Below, piece after piece: positions 49,467 through 61,500 of a stretch of DNA of 64,000 bases. Position 1 is the first letter of the stretch. The number at the start of each line of letters is the position of its first letter. The translations under genes and the position numbers were made by a program. Below the pieces are notes generated by a model. That model was not told where the DNA came from and did no database searches. It saw only the letters and a list, made by a program, of their open reading frames with translations. Location: contig CM072160.1 in assembly GCA_036850595.1 (NCBI GenBank), positions 18,765,906-18,829,905 of the forward strand, in the 5' to 3' direction. The DNA comes from Rhyacichthys aspro (Eukaryota; Chordata; Actinopteri; Gobiiformes; Rhyacichthyidae).

Positions 49467-50835
49467 CTGAGGAGTAAACACCCACATTAGGCTTTCCACC
49501 CAAATTCAGCTCTCCCCCAAATCCTCGGCTGATCCATTTAAAGAGCTCTGGCTGTTTCACTTCATATATTTTGATCTTATTCACACTTTTTCTGAACAAT
49601 CCTTAACAGCGGGGTATAACAGTAGTTTTGGGCTCACTGAGGCTCCTAACCTGAATGATAACATCTGTGAACGTTTCATTTTCTGCTCTCTAACGCCGAG
49701 GGTGTGCTTCAAGAGGTTCTGGGCACTTTAACATGTTGTTTGAGCTGAAAACTGAAGAATATGGCTCTCTTGCTACAGAATGAAACACTTTTATAGCGGT
49801 GAATTCAAACTACCGTATAGAATTATGTAAAATACACTGCCTTCTGGTTTAAATGATCCTGAACCTCGCAGCACTGTGTCTAAGAGTCTTGAACCAAGGT
49901 TTCTATTAGCCACTTTATGCCGACAAAGAAAATCCTCACCAGTCAAACAGATCGGCAAAACGTGGCAAAAATATAAACACTGTATGACCAATAAATGCAG
50001 ATTATTCAGGTCCAGGTTTCTCTCCTCCATTCTCCCAAGACTGTCATCAGCTGAACTGGTAAATATTGAATGAATTGCGGCAATGAGATCTGTTTATGAA
50101 GGAAATATAATGATCCTCCTTTTGTGTGTTATGTTCACAGTAAAAAAAAAAAAAAAAAAAACAGATGCAAAAATCAACAGTGGCAATACACATTGATTAT
50201 TGTGAAAAAAAGAATAATGAACACTTTTTAGTCATGTTCTTGTGTTAAAACAATACAGTCCTCAGATGCCACGGCTCATTAGAACTAATGCTCTAAAATC
50301 TGATGCCCCTGGACTCCTGATATTGTGTGAATTAACTCTTGCAGCTCCCAGTGCTGTGCAGTTCAAACTCAGTACAATTAAGTCACAAACTTTACTTATT
50401 GCTGAGTTAAACAAACAGTGATTAACAAAAGTGTAAGTATACAAAAAGTATACATAAAATAAAGACACACAAAAACTTCAAGGGTTTGCACTAAGGACTA
50501 AAACACTAATGATCTACACTTGCATGGGACTCAGTTATGTATGGATCCATCTTGATTTGACAAGATACGTATTCTCATAAGATGGTAGAACGCCCTTTAA
50601 ACTGTCAGGGATGGTCACTTTGACATTATATATTTTAATTACAATAATAAAAATTACTCCATGTGATTTTGTTTTTTGCTCTTGTTTCAAAGATAAATTT
50701 GTTTGCAGATTAATTTTGAACCATAATGGTAATAACATACAGGCTAATCCAGACCATTTACTATGTGCTCCACTGATGCAATGGCAACAACCAGCTTTTC
50801 TAATTTTTCTTACTGAACTGACATTATTCCAAATT

Positions 50836-51412
50836 AAGGCTGTCAGTTTTATCACGTTAATAATAATAAAAATAAATAATATTAACTCAAGTAGTATTTG
50901 ACGGCGATAATTATTTTATCACACGTTAATTGCGCGTCAAAATAGCACTTAGATTTTACCCTCTGCACTTTCCGTAGTTTGAGGGGGGAAAAAAACAAGT
51001 GCGCGGGAGCAGGACGTGAGCATGCATCACATAAGCAGAGATGGACAGCGAAAAGGGAACCATAAACGGCAAGTTTCTTTTCAAACTTATGCCAGACGGC
51101 ACTCTCGACAAAACCCGAGTCATTTGCAGTTACTGTCGTTGTGAAATGAGTTACCACCGGAGCACGTCAAGTCTGAAATACCACTTGTTTGCCAAACACT
51201 CAACACAGAGACCCAGGCTCAGCCAACTCGCCAAAAACAAACAACGCTGGATAGGGTTAGCATGTTTTCTACCCTTTTGTTTTAGTAAGCAAATTAAAAA
51301 CTTCCAAATAGGGTTTTACAATAACATTTATAACAGATGAAAAATATGCGATTAATTTGCGATTAATCGTGAGTTAACTATTGACAGTCATGCAATTAAT
51401 CGCGATTAAAAA
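50836..51412 (+). mobile_element. hAT-type transposon relic
   Basis: The segment runs from AAGGCTGTCAGTTTTATCAC to TGCAATTAATCGCGATTAAA. The outer parts are rich in the ATTAATCGCGATTAA-type palindromes typical of a hAT-like family widespread in fish and amphibians, and the core encodes a BED zinc finger. Most of the transposase, including the catalytic region, is missing. Confidence 0.65.
51041..51340 (+). pseudogene. BED-type zinc finger fragment of a hAT transposase
   Basis: The frame of 99 codons begins MDSEKGTINGKFLFKLMPDG. Cys29 and Cys32 (CSYC) with His48 and His53 (HLFAKH) form the C-x2-C...H-x4-H pattern of a BED finger, the DNA-binding domain of hAT transposases and ZBED proteins. 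STSSLKYHL is typical. After about residue 70 the frame enters AT-rich terminal DNA, so the rest of the reading frame is not protein-like. It is probably a dead remnant; ZBED-type domestication is not supported because no conserved downstream exon is seen. Confidence 0.65.
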
Positions 51413-52578
51413 TAATATTTGGCCTGACTGAGCTGGTAACAACAAGTGTGTATGGGGCTTTCTACACAGCAAAGAGTGTCACTAATTATTGATAGTGAAG
51501 CACAAAAGACACAATGACGATCTTAATTAAATGGAAGGTGAAATTAAGGATGAAGTAGATCCCACTGGAACAATATGTTGTAGTATACCACCAGAGTAGT
51601 GAGTGGACTACTTACAGACAACACAAAAAGTATTAATGCACATTTTGCACAATGTTTTAGGGCCTCTTATCCACACATAATGGATTTTTTAAAGAGAAAG
51701 TAAAGAGAAAGTAAAGCTTTTTGAAAACTCAGATGCAGCAGAGACGTGTACTCAAATAAACCATAACTTTTCAAATCTGTGCTGATATCACAGCCGATGT
51801 CTTTATTAAGCATGTATATATCCATGGCAACAACAACAACCACAGCTGCTGGGAACCTGGTTTTATATGTTTGCCTCGCTCAATTAGAACAAATTATATT
51901 AGATAACATTAATTATAAGAGAACTTGGCATCAATACATCACTTCAATCTGCTCAATCTTCAATTACCACATCATCAGTTGAAATTCTGCCAGAAACAGA
52001 CATGTTTTTCTGCTTCATATTGAACCGAAACATAACACAATTCCACCTTGTTCTTTACCCACACTCATTTACTTTCTTAACCGCCATCACTCATCGTTTT
52101 AAATAAAGCAAAATAAACTCACTGTGCTTGCTCTAAACGTTCCTCTGTAGTTTCTACATGGGTTTCTGACAGAGCGTACTGCCATCTTGTGGTGTGGAGA
52201 ACTGTTTTATGTGTGAATGGAGATATTTTACCGAATTCTTTCATCTAGACAAAGATATTTTTTTATAAATAGTCAGAAAAGATATTTATTTAAGTGTAGC
52301 GAGGGTCTTTGTTCTACATTTATCAGTAAAAGTCAGCTGTGGACGCTAAACTTAAACAATAACATACATTTATTCCATAATATCTCTTCCCTCCTTTTTC
52401 TGTTATGTATATGTGAATGATATATTAGTACCAGCTCATTGTGTGGAGGCACATGCACCAGATGAAGAGAAGGCTCCTGGTAAAATAGCCGCATGAATAA
52501 TTACTACAATTATGTGTAGGCCTCTAGAATCTTGTAGCATTGGAGAAAGCTTTAGTGTATATTATTAGTTGGACTTAC

Positions 52579-52694
52579 CGATGCCGTGATGGTGGTAGAG
52601 CATCGAGGTGACTCCATCAAACCTGAAGCCATCAAAACAGTACTCCTCCATCCACCAGCGCAGGTTTGACAGGAGGAAGCGCCGCACTTCCCAA
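52579..52694 (-). CDS. gbe1: gbe1 exon (human exon 8 equivalent): GH13 region II with nucleophile Asp
   Basis: A 116-bp exon. The acceptor reads TTTGTTTCTGCAG and the donor GGTAAGTCC. It opens with the third base of a Ser codon, the same phase as the human exon beginning at codon 331, then encodes 38 residues starting WEVRRFLLSN and the first base of a Gly codon. It contains FDGFRFDGVTS, the GH13 region II motif; the Asp of FRFDG is the catalytic nucleophile (human D357), and the Arg two before it is the invariant partner. TSMLYHHHG is diagnostic for branching enzymes. One odd substitution is Cys in YCFDGF, where human has Arg. A (GT)n tract sits 18 bases upstream of the acceptor. The preceding exon was not found in the 11.3 kb up to position 64000. 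Confidence 0.97.
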
Positions 52695-52712
52695 CTGCAG
52701 AAACAAACAGAG

Positions 52713-52734
52713 ACACACACACACACACACACAC
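52713..52734. repeat. (AC)11 microsatellite next to exon 8 acceptor
   Basis: Eleven AC units on plus, hence (GT)11 on the coding strand, 18 bases upstream of the exon 8 acceptor. The intervening bases are CTCTGTTTGTTTCTGCAG. Confidence 0.95.
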
Positions 52735-53267
52735 CGGCCAAGGTCAGACAAACAACAAGCTGTGAATTATTCACACATCTCATCATGCACTTTAGGCTCC
52801 TGAGATTAATTTTCGCCGCTACAGGACATTCACATATTGATAACCAAAGCTCTATTATGTAGAGGATAGAGTGTCGGTGACAGGAGATGGCATTTTCATT
52901 AACTGCTCTGTTGAAGGGGTCACTAGTTGTGCTTCTGTATAATATTAGGTGAAAATTAAAATGTTGAAATGTCACAAAAAAGAAAAGGGAAATTAGGTAC
53001 CTTATTTAACTTAAGAGAAGTAAGAAACTCTGCAGAGTAGTGATGTCAGATGTTGAAGGACACAGAGAATATACTGTGTTGGGTATAGGGCAGAGATAAA
53101 AAATAGAATGGACTCAATTGTGGTGGTTTTTGAAGAAAGATGTTAAATTTTAGGGTGTTTTCAATGAATGTGTTGGAGAGGTAAGATAGGAGCTAGACAA
53201 GAAGAGTGATAGGATAGTCCTGAGCTGGGAGTCAAATTATCCCCTTCTGGATATGTTGCACTCATAG

Positions 53268-53775
53268 CCAGTCATTTTCTACCGCTTATCCAGTCAAAGG
53301 TTATGGGGAGCTGGAGCTTACCCTACTTGTTGCTTTTTGTTGTCTATTTTCACAGCTTGAACTTTTGGAAAATCCTCTAAAGAGCAAAAAAATAAATAAA
53401 ATATAAATAAATAAATAAATATTAAGCTTACATTTATTTAATTTTTAATTTTTCTTCATCTAGAGTCTAGCTAGAAACACTTATGTGGAAAGTGACCATG
53501 AGTAAAACACAAGACTACATGGGCGAGTGTGTCTGCTCTAGGAGCTGCAGAAACCTAAAATAAACACTGAAGAAAAACCTTTTTTTTTTTGGCAAATGCA
53601 CTCATAAGCAATTCTTATTAAAAATCAACAGCGGCCTTGACTGACTTGGGTCCAGGTCTAATAATATTCCATCTTTGTACAGAGAAGGCCAAGTGCCCAT
53701 GGGGTTAAGGATCGAAACCATGACCTTCTCGCTGTGAGGCAGAGGTGCTAACCACTCTGCCAATGTGCACCAGGC
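53268..53775 (-). mobile_element. Interrupted copy of the 42.8-kb SINE family
   Basis: The tail part (TTTCTACCGCTTATCC, GGGGAGCTGGAGC) is at about 53272-53330 and the tRNA-like head (ATCGAAACCATGACCTTCTC, GAGGCAGAGGTGCTAACC) at about 53695-53775, in the order expected for a minus-strand copy. Some 360 bases of other sequence, including an AAAT microsatellite at 53391-53420, replace or interrupt the middle. Confidence 0.6.
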
Positions 53776-56700
53776 ATAAATTCATGTCACTAGTGTTGCC
53801 TGTGAGCTTTCTTTTAGGACTTTTTAATGCTGCATTACTTTGTTATTTTAAAGATTAACAATTTTAAAGCATATGATAATGACAAGAAATGATAAGTTGA
53901 TAAATCTGATTAAAGCTGTCTGCAGACCTTACTGTTGTATTGTTGTTTGTGGTGAAATATTTTCTGTCTGAAATTAATCTGATTTGAATAAGTAATGAAT
54001 GAAAAGTTGGCAGACTGTTTGTAATCTTGTGATCTGTTTACTATAAATGCAAGTCAAAAATACTTGACATGGAAACTTGAGTGCTTCAGCTGTCAAGTGT
54101 CACAATGATCAGCAGCTTGCTCAAAATATCATTTAAAGTTTTCCATTTCCCACTTCAGACCACATGCATGACCACTGGAAAAGTCTTGAGTACAGCCAGG
54201 CCCATCCTGTGCATGTGAACTGATAGGATTCTGTGCTACACTTGGGTAAACAAACACTATGCATAGGAATTAACTTTTCCTTCCTGAGGAGTTGATAAAT
54301 CATAGCCTTCTATTAGCGTCCATCTTCAGTGAAAGCTTCGATCATCCAAGTAAGAGGGCAAAGCCTCTTAACCAAACAACAAACTCAAGGTCTGTATTCC
54401 AAATTTGGACATGTGAAATTTTTTAATTAGCACATAAACACCTTTTGAAACCTTGCTTTTCCACTGTGGTGCTTGCAGGATGGAAGAGCAATGGCATTAT
54501 ACTAAACAAGTTGCTTCCTAAAGAGAAATCTTAGTGAACTTTTCAATAGATGTGTTGCCATTAACTAGAATAAGTGCTTCTGTTTTCTCATAATAGCGTC
54601 AGAAGGTAACGTCAAGTCTGCTAAAAGAAAAAACAGCTTTTAGCTCTTTGCAGAGAAATTTTTCTCTCAACGTTTATCAGAGTAGTCAGTACAAAATGCA
54701 GAGCAACTAGAATCTAAGGCTCAGAGAACGCTGGCATAAATTGTGAGTTAATCAGTGCATGTTGTGGTCGTTCTTCAGTAATCCCCCTTCAGTTCACTAA
54801 AGCCTGAATGTTACAAATATTTTGTTTAGAACTGACAAACAGGCTTAAAAAGCTGCATAATGACAAACAAATAAGAGAAAAACAAGTGATCATAAAACAG
54901 ATTAAACTGTTGCAACATTTAACCAAATTCATTAAAAATACTTGTGATAAAGGTCCAGGGTATGGCACATTGACATTTTAGTCTGATTCAATAAAACCTA
55001 GACAACTGTCAGTGAGTGACACCACTGCTCTAAAGAAAAAAGAGCTAACCCATGGGAGTATAAAAATGTTTGACGCTTTACTTGATGCTAGTGAGCTACA
55101 AAAGCACGCCGATGCTCTCTCGGCCTGCTGGTGGGACTGTTGACGGAGGATTCCATAAATGGCCCAGGTCCTCACAGCCTGAGCGATGTGAGAGTCATCT
55201 GGATCTGAAAAGCCACTCAGGGACAAGTACGTGACGTATCTCACCTCTTTCCTTTATGGGTTACTATGGATACATGAGATTTTTGTTATCTCTGTGCAGG
55301 GTGCGTAATGAGCAACGGAAGCAACAGTGTACACATGGACGTCATGCTGGAGCTCAGCGGGCTCTGAGTTCCACTACATGCTACGTTTACTCTGATTAAA
55401 CTGTTGCCCAATCCACAACAAAGTGCTCTCTGCACAATTAGATTAAAAGGCTGTTTAGGAATATAGGTGCAACAAAATACTATGGCATTTTCAGATTATT
55501 TCTTTTCCCTTTTGCAAAATGAATAAACAGGATACAAACAGGAAGTTAATTCTGAGTAAATTCACTAGTGACATGGGCAATTTATGTGTTAAGTCCCTTA
55601 TTTAGACAAGCAATCTATGAGTCATGGAATAATCGCTCCTGATGGCTTTAAATCAGTGGTTGTAGACTGTAGTCAGTCAGTGTGTCAGGCTCAAAGACGA
55701 CCGAGCTCTCAACCAAAGATTGCCTAACACAAATCAGTGTCAGATAATCATAATGAATCCTGCTATAGCCATTTGCTCTGTGCTATATTTTTTCAAAGTG
55801 GTTAACTAGATGGCTATGTCAACAAACAAACAAACAATAATGTGACCATTACAACAAGCTCTCTTTGCCACAAGTAGTGCTTCTCTCCAAACTACAATCT
55901 TGTCCTCCTTTGTAACTCTTTTTGAAGCGCACAAACACCACTGACGCTAAGACTCATATTTAGTTGAGCTGGTGTATAACATACATCATACTGCAGGCTG
56001 AGGCGAATTCAAGTTGTACAGCATAAAATGTGTGGCATGGGTAAGAACTAAACTAAGACTAAGCACTGTGTTGTTTAATCAACATTTAAATCGTTTGGCT
56101 GTAATTTTACGGCCCCCTTTGTGAAGTCCATCTAACTATGGACACTAGATAGGGTGTTAGCCCCTGAGAAGGAGGAAACAGGGAAGTCATGAAAAAGAGT
56201 CATTATCATAAACCCCCTCCTCTCTGCCATCATTTCCACCTGTGGTATCGCAGCAAACCGTAATGTAAAAGGAGAAACCCTGTGTACTGCTGACAGTACA
56301 ACTATAACTTCCAAATGGCCCGATATTGTCTGTAAATGATCACAAGAAACACAATGATGGGCAAAACCCAAGACAGTATGTATGAGTGCCATACTCAGAG
56401 GCTTTATGGGCCATTTAACGTCATAATAAACCGGAATGTTTTTGTTGTTTTTTGTTTTTGCATATGCACCATGAATGAATTATTCAAGATCGTAGTCTAA
56501 GAATACATCCTTGTACCCACCCATATATTTGAGTTGACAACACTGAGCAGCATCTATAAATGTAGCTAACGTAGCTAATCCCTGATTCTAAGATGTTGGA
56601 CTGTTTACATCCAGAGATGTGAACAGGGAAAGACAGTTGAGATGAAGTCGACAGTGCCTCAAGAGAACAGCGAATGCAGAGTTCACAGATGCTCAAGTCA

Positions 56701-57117
56701 TAATGTACTCTACCAGATGCAGCGCATGAGGGACTCTACTCAGTTTACTGTCAGATGATATGTTTTGGAGTTTTATCCTGTGCTTTTCTATATGTCAGGG
56801 ACAAACTACAGAAGTTTAGTAATAGGCTTTGTCCAGACATCTTTTCTTTCACTTAGCACTTATTAATATTGGTCATGTTGGCAAGGCTTCATGAGTCACA
56901 GTACTTAGTATAATATGCAGGATTAAAAAAAAACAAAAAACATACTTGAACATAATTTTTGTATTTAAATTACAACCTTGTAATTATCTTAACTTTGTTG
57001 TTGGGTTTTACTTTAACCAAGAACAATGTTCAGTAATGTGTGCGATTTAACAGCAGCTGGTTATTATAGCTGTCAGTCACCTGCATGTACACTTACATTA
57101 CACATGGCATTATGATC

Positions 57118-57230
57118 TCTGACAGGTGAAGTGAATGACACTGATTATTTAATGTAGTTACCATGGCAACTCTGAATGTGTGGCTTACATTAGGAACAAG
57201 TGAACATTTTTTGTTAGTGCATGTGTTAAA
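57118..57230 (+). repeat. Partial Tc1 leader copy
   Basis: CTGACAGGTGAAGTGAATGA with CACTGATTATTTAATG and ACAAGTGAACATTTTTTG resembles the start of the Tc1 relic at 16795. Only this head part is present. Confidence 0.5.
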
Positions 57231-57519
57231 AGCACATGTACTTTGTATGACAGTCCATGGTAAATATCTATGGACATGGTCACTTTTTGTGGGGAAAAAA
57301 CCCCCCCTAAAAACACTTTATAGTTAAGAGTGATGTGACAGTTTGCCTCTTACATACAAGTACAATACTTTGGAAATACACTTAAGCCTCAACAAGATCT
57401 CAACAATATAGGCCGCGCATTCAGCAACAAATCATCAAACTGTCCTGAATGAGAACCGCGCTCCCGATCATACTCTTTCATTGCACATTGAGACAAAAAC
57501 GTTGCATCTATTTCGGTGG

Positions 57520-57538
57520 ACACACACACACACACACA
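57520..57538. repeat. (AC)n microsatellite
   Basis: Nineteen bases of alternating A and C. Confidence 0.9.
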
Positions 57539-59099
57539 AGAAAAAATGTACCCGCTGCCCTGTAGGCCCTAGTGGCTAAGAGACATACCTAAACTGATTG
57601 TAGACAATTTGTTTACTATTTACCAAGGCCAAACTTGGCTATATTTTCTAAGAAGGTATTTTAATTGCTGCAAATGTTTTATCATGCAGTAACAGCTAGC
57701 TCGTTTTTGTTTTTGCCATCTGTTGGGGAGCAGTCTCCGAAAAAAAGATCGCAGGTGCCTGGAAAAACTAATAGAGAGGGGGTATTAGTTTGGATGCTAT
57801 ACTGAATGAAATGGACCATCCCCTGCATTGGACTTTCAAACAACAGAGATCATCCAGTGGACGTCTGAGATCAGTGAGCTGCAGGAAAATAAAGTCTGAA
57901 TCAATTTATTTCATCTGGTGCTTCAAACTAATCATGGCCAGAGACGTTTTATTAACGCTCTCACTGTGTAAGATCCTGTTATCCAGTTGGTGCTGCCCCC
58001 TTGTGGCATAAGTGCTTCACTTTGAATTAGATCAATGGTGGTCTATATGAAAATTGCTTTATGCAAAAATAAATGGTGGAGCTGCTATACTTGGAAAGCG
58101 GTAAAACTGAGTGTTATTTAGTATTTGTATTTTGTCATTTATATCATTCCTGCAATTGTTTAAATTATATAACATGATATCATTTTGAGGCTATATTGTC
58201 AGTTGTATATTTGGCCAGACAGCCGGTTTGTGCATATGCCTCTCATTAAAAAGTAAAGTCTATCTGTTTTTCCGACTCTCTGAACCACAATATTTAGCTA
58301 GGTTATTATGACCATTTTGTCAAATGTAGCTAAAAAAAAAAAGAGTGAAAACATTCCCCTTTGAATATCCACTTTTCAAAACGCTACAACAGCGAGCAGA
58401 GGCATGCATACCACACTTCACATCATTAAAGCTGACAGGGTGAACTTGTTAGCAAAAAGTAGCTATAGCTACATCCCAGAGATATGGAGCAACATTATCA
58501 TTCCTTTCATGTTGTGTTTTGGTGACCTGGGGAATGTATTTCCTTCTTCTAAGTTGTGTTTTTGGTATCCATTAACTCTCGGGGGATCTATAGATCTACA
58601 GTGATGCTGAAAAATGCACCGCTATGTTAATCAGCCGCACACTCACATTGGAGCCGTTCTGTTTGTTGTGGGATAAGGCAGGACACATCTTTTATATTTC
58701 CAGCTAAAAACAGCTCCTAATGTGGGTAAGCACAATACTGGGATTCATAAATATGATGAACACCACAAGGAATTGCAAAATGATTTTCATCTGCAGCTAC
58801 AAATCTGTCTAACATTTGAAATATGTTACATGTGTGCATATGCACAATGTCGTGTTTAGCAGTTCATTAGATTTATGAGAAAAAGTTTGTAAGAAAGTAG
58901 GCTGTGAAAATATAAAGACTCGTTTAAGCATAAATACACCTGGTTTATGCTGTGTAACAGTGGCAGGGTTTTTTAAATTAGTGAAAAAGTATTTTTTTCT
59001 GACAAAAACTAACAGCTTAACACCTTACCACAATCTCAAGCTTTGACAAACCTAATCATAGTCAGCAAGATATCAACTTTGTCTCAGGACAAACTTGGG

Positions 59100-59990
59100 T
59101 TTCCAAAAGCACAATGCTGTAAAAACATTTTCTAGATTTGTCACACCTAACCCTTTCAGATCATCAAACAAATTAATAAAATTTGACAAAGATAACTCAA
59201 GTAAACACAAAATGACCCCAAGAATGCAGAAACATGTAAACCAAACAAAAAACAAAAAAACATAAAGGCTCAGATTCAGAGGACTGACAAGAAAAAAGTT
59301 GAACTTTTTGGAAGGTGTGTGTCCTGTTACATCTGGTGTAAAAGTAACACAGCATTTCAAAAAAAAGTACATCAAACAGTCAAATATTGTGTTGGTCGTG
59401 AGATGGTCTGGGGCTGCTATGATGCTTCAGGACCTTGACAACTTGCTGTGATTAATGGAACCATGAATTCTGCTCTCGACCAACAAATCGTGAAGGAGAA
59501 TGTCCGTCCATCAGTTCGTAGTTCTACAGCAAGACAATGATCCAAAACACATCAGCAAGTCCACCTCTGAATGGCTTAAACAAAACCAAAAAGAAGGTTT
59601 TGGAGAGGCCTAGTCACAGCCAGGACTGGAATCTGATTGAAATGCTGTGACATGATCTTAAAAAGGCAGTTCATGCTCAAAAACCTCCAATGTGGCTGAA
59701 TTAAAACAATTCTGCAAAGAGGAGTGGGCCAAATTTCCTCCACAGTGATGTGAAAGACTCATTGACTATTATCTCAAATACTTGATTGAAGTTGTTGCTG
59801 CTAAGGGTAGCACAACCAGTTAGGTTTAGGAGGCAATCACACAGGGCTAGGTAGGTTTGGACAGCTTTATTCTCTTAATAAATAAAATCATCACTTAAAA
59901 ACTAAATTTTGTGTTTGTCTAATATTTAAATTTGTTGATCTGAAATATTAAAAAGTGACAAATGTGCAATAAAAAGTTTCCACAGCACTG
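59100..59990 (+). pseudogene. Tc1-like transposase pseudogene with long inverted repeats
   Basis: Left flank 59119-59213 read on the minus strand contains ATTTTGTGTTTACTTGAGTT, TATCTTTGTC and TTTGTTTGATGATCTGAAAG; the right flank near 59900-59960 has the same wording (TTTTGTGTTTGTC, TTGTTGATCTGAAATATT), so the inverted ends are long. Between them, frames give VVRWSGAAMM, QQDNDPKHISKSTSEWL and EEWAKFPPQ, pieces of Tc1 transposase including the second catalytic Asp region (QDNDPKH). Several stops and frame changes make it non-functional. Confidence 0.8.
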
Positions 59991-61059
59991 TCTAGTCCAA
60001 GGTTTTGTGTACCATCCACTACCCCCACCTGCCCTACTGATTTACACAAGCCCTTTTTACATATGCCCCCCGGATGTAATCAGGGTTATTCCACCCAGAC
60101 TGTCCCCTGACCTGTGTACATATCTGTGTTCATACATGCCATGAATAGTCTGGATTGTTTTACTGAGGAGAGAAGGAAGTGAAGAGCATGGGATGATTAT
60201 TAATTAGCTTAACCGAGCTAACACGAAGCTAACGGACAAATGAGTGGACTCCTGACTGATTCTGATGGTGAAACTACACTTATTAGCATGTGTTAGCCAC
60301 ATAACCAAACAATGGAAAGTAAAATCCAAAGAGCTGTGGAGACTACATGCATGGAGTACGCATCATCAGGTCACCACAGAGCGTCTCCTGACAACATTCT
60401 CACCTGACAGCGACCCGGAAACATCACTGAAAGTTGTAAAACTGTAAAAATTGAATAAGACTGGGAAAGGGATCTCGGTGCATATGCATCTGACTATCTT
60501 GGCCAGGACCCTATTTTCCTCCCCTGTCTTCCACACTCACCTAATCTGCCTCTTTTCCTTTTAAGCACAAGCAGAATTTTTTCTTAAAAATTAAAAAAAA
60601 TAGAAAGTTAAAAGCACTGGCATTTGAAAAAAAAAAAAAACACTCACTGTATTGTGGTGCATGTTCTTTCTTGATGTGTGAGGACCTATCATGGAGAAAA
60701 TCAATTTGCGCAAACTCTACAAAGATTAATTACACAGCAACTTGAGATTAAAAAAGGTTTCAGTCACAAAGATTGCTTTTTGTCTTATTAAAACCTCCAA
60801 AAACAAAAGAGATGTCACTTTCCCTCGTCGTCTTTTCATTTTAAAGTAAAAATACATTATATATATATATGTAAAATAATAATCATAAAAATATATAAAT
60901 GTGCATATATCCAACAACATAAACATTTTCTTATAATAACAACATATTTTATCAAACAGACTTTTATTTTTTTCCAACAAACCATACCGACATTTTATAA
61001 CAGAGTTGGTCTAAACACAGACTACATATGGAGCGGTCTCTTAACCTTCTTTGAATGTA

Positions 61060-61500
61060 CCTTTAAAAGTGCTTTCATACCTGACGGGTTTGGGCCAATT
61101 AAAACCAACTCAAGTGTAGTTTACTGGTTGTTGTGCTTCATTTGTGCTTGTGAGAAAGCGGTCCAGCAAATTCTGGTGCACACACACAAGCGGACTCCAC
61201 AGCCGTTTGTTTAAAGTGAGAATAATTTTGTTTGCGGCCGAAAACTAAACAAAAACTACATAAAAAGTAATTAGTGAGTTAATGTAGCAACACTTTCATT
61301 AATGAATAAAACAAAACAAAAATAAACAGACAGAGCAGAATCCAATCAAAAAGAGGAGGAGACGAGACGAGAAGAGATCCAATCAGAACTCACATTTTTT
61401 AGGGTCGCGGAAGTGATGTCAGACGCAAACATTTGTTAGCCGCAAGACAATAGGCAACAGACGAAGGAAAGAGAACGGCTTTTAAATATCAAACAATGTT
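61060..61500. repeat. Interspersed fish repeat, DNA-element-like
   Basis: AGTGCTTTCATACCTGACGG, GGGCCAATTAAAACC and TGTGCTTGTGAGAAAGCGGT resemble a frequent non-autonomous fish repeat. The right border is unclear; no coding content is seen. Confidence 0.45.

Larger units (their letters stand above)
49467..52578 (-). other. gbe1: gbe1 intron 8 (3.1 kb)
   Basis: The donor is GTAAGTCC and the acceptor CTCCTCAG. It contains A20 at 50142-50161 and the hAT relic at 50836-51412. The parts 49470-50830 and 51420-52570 show no recognisable feature. Confidence 0.9.
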
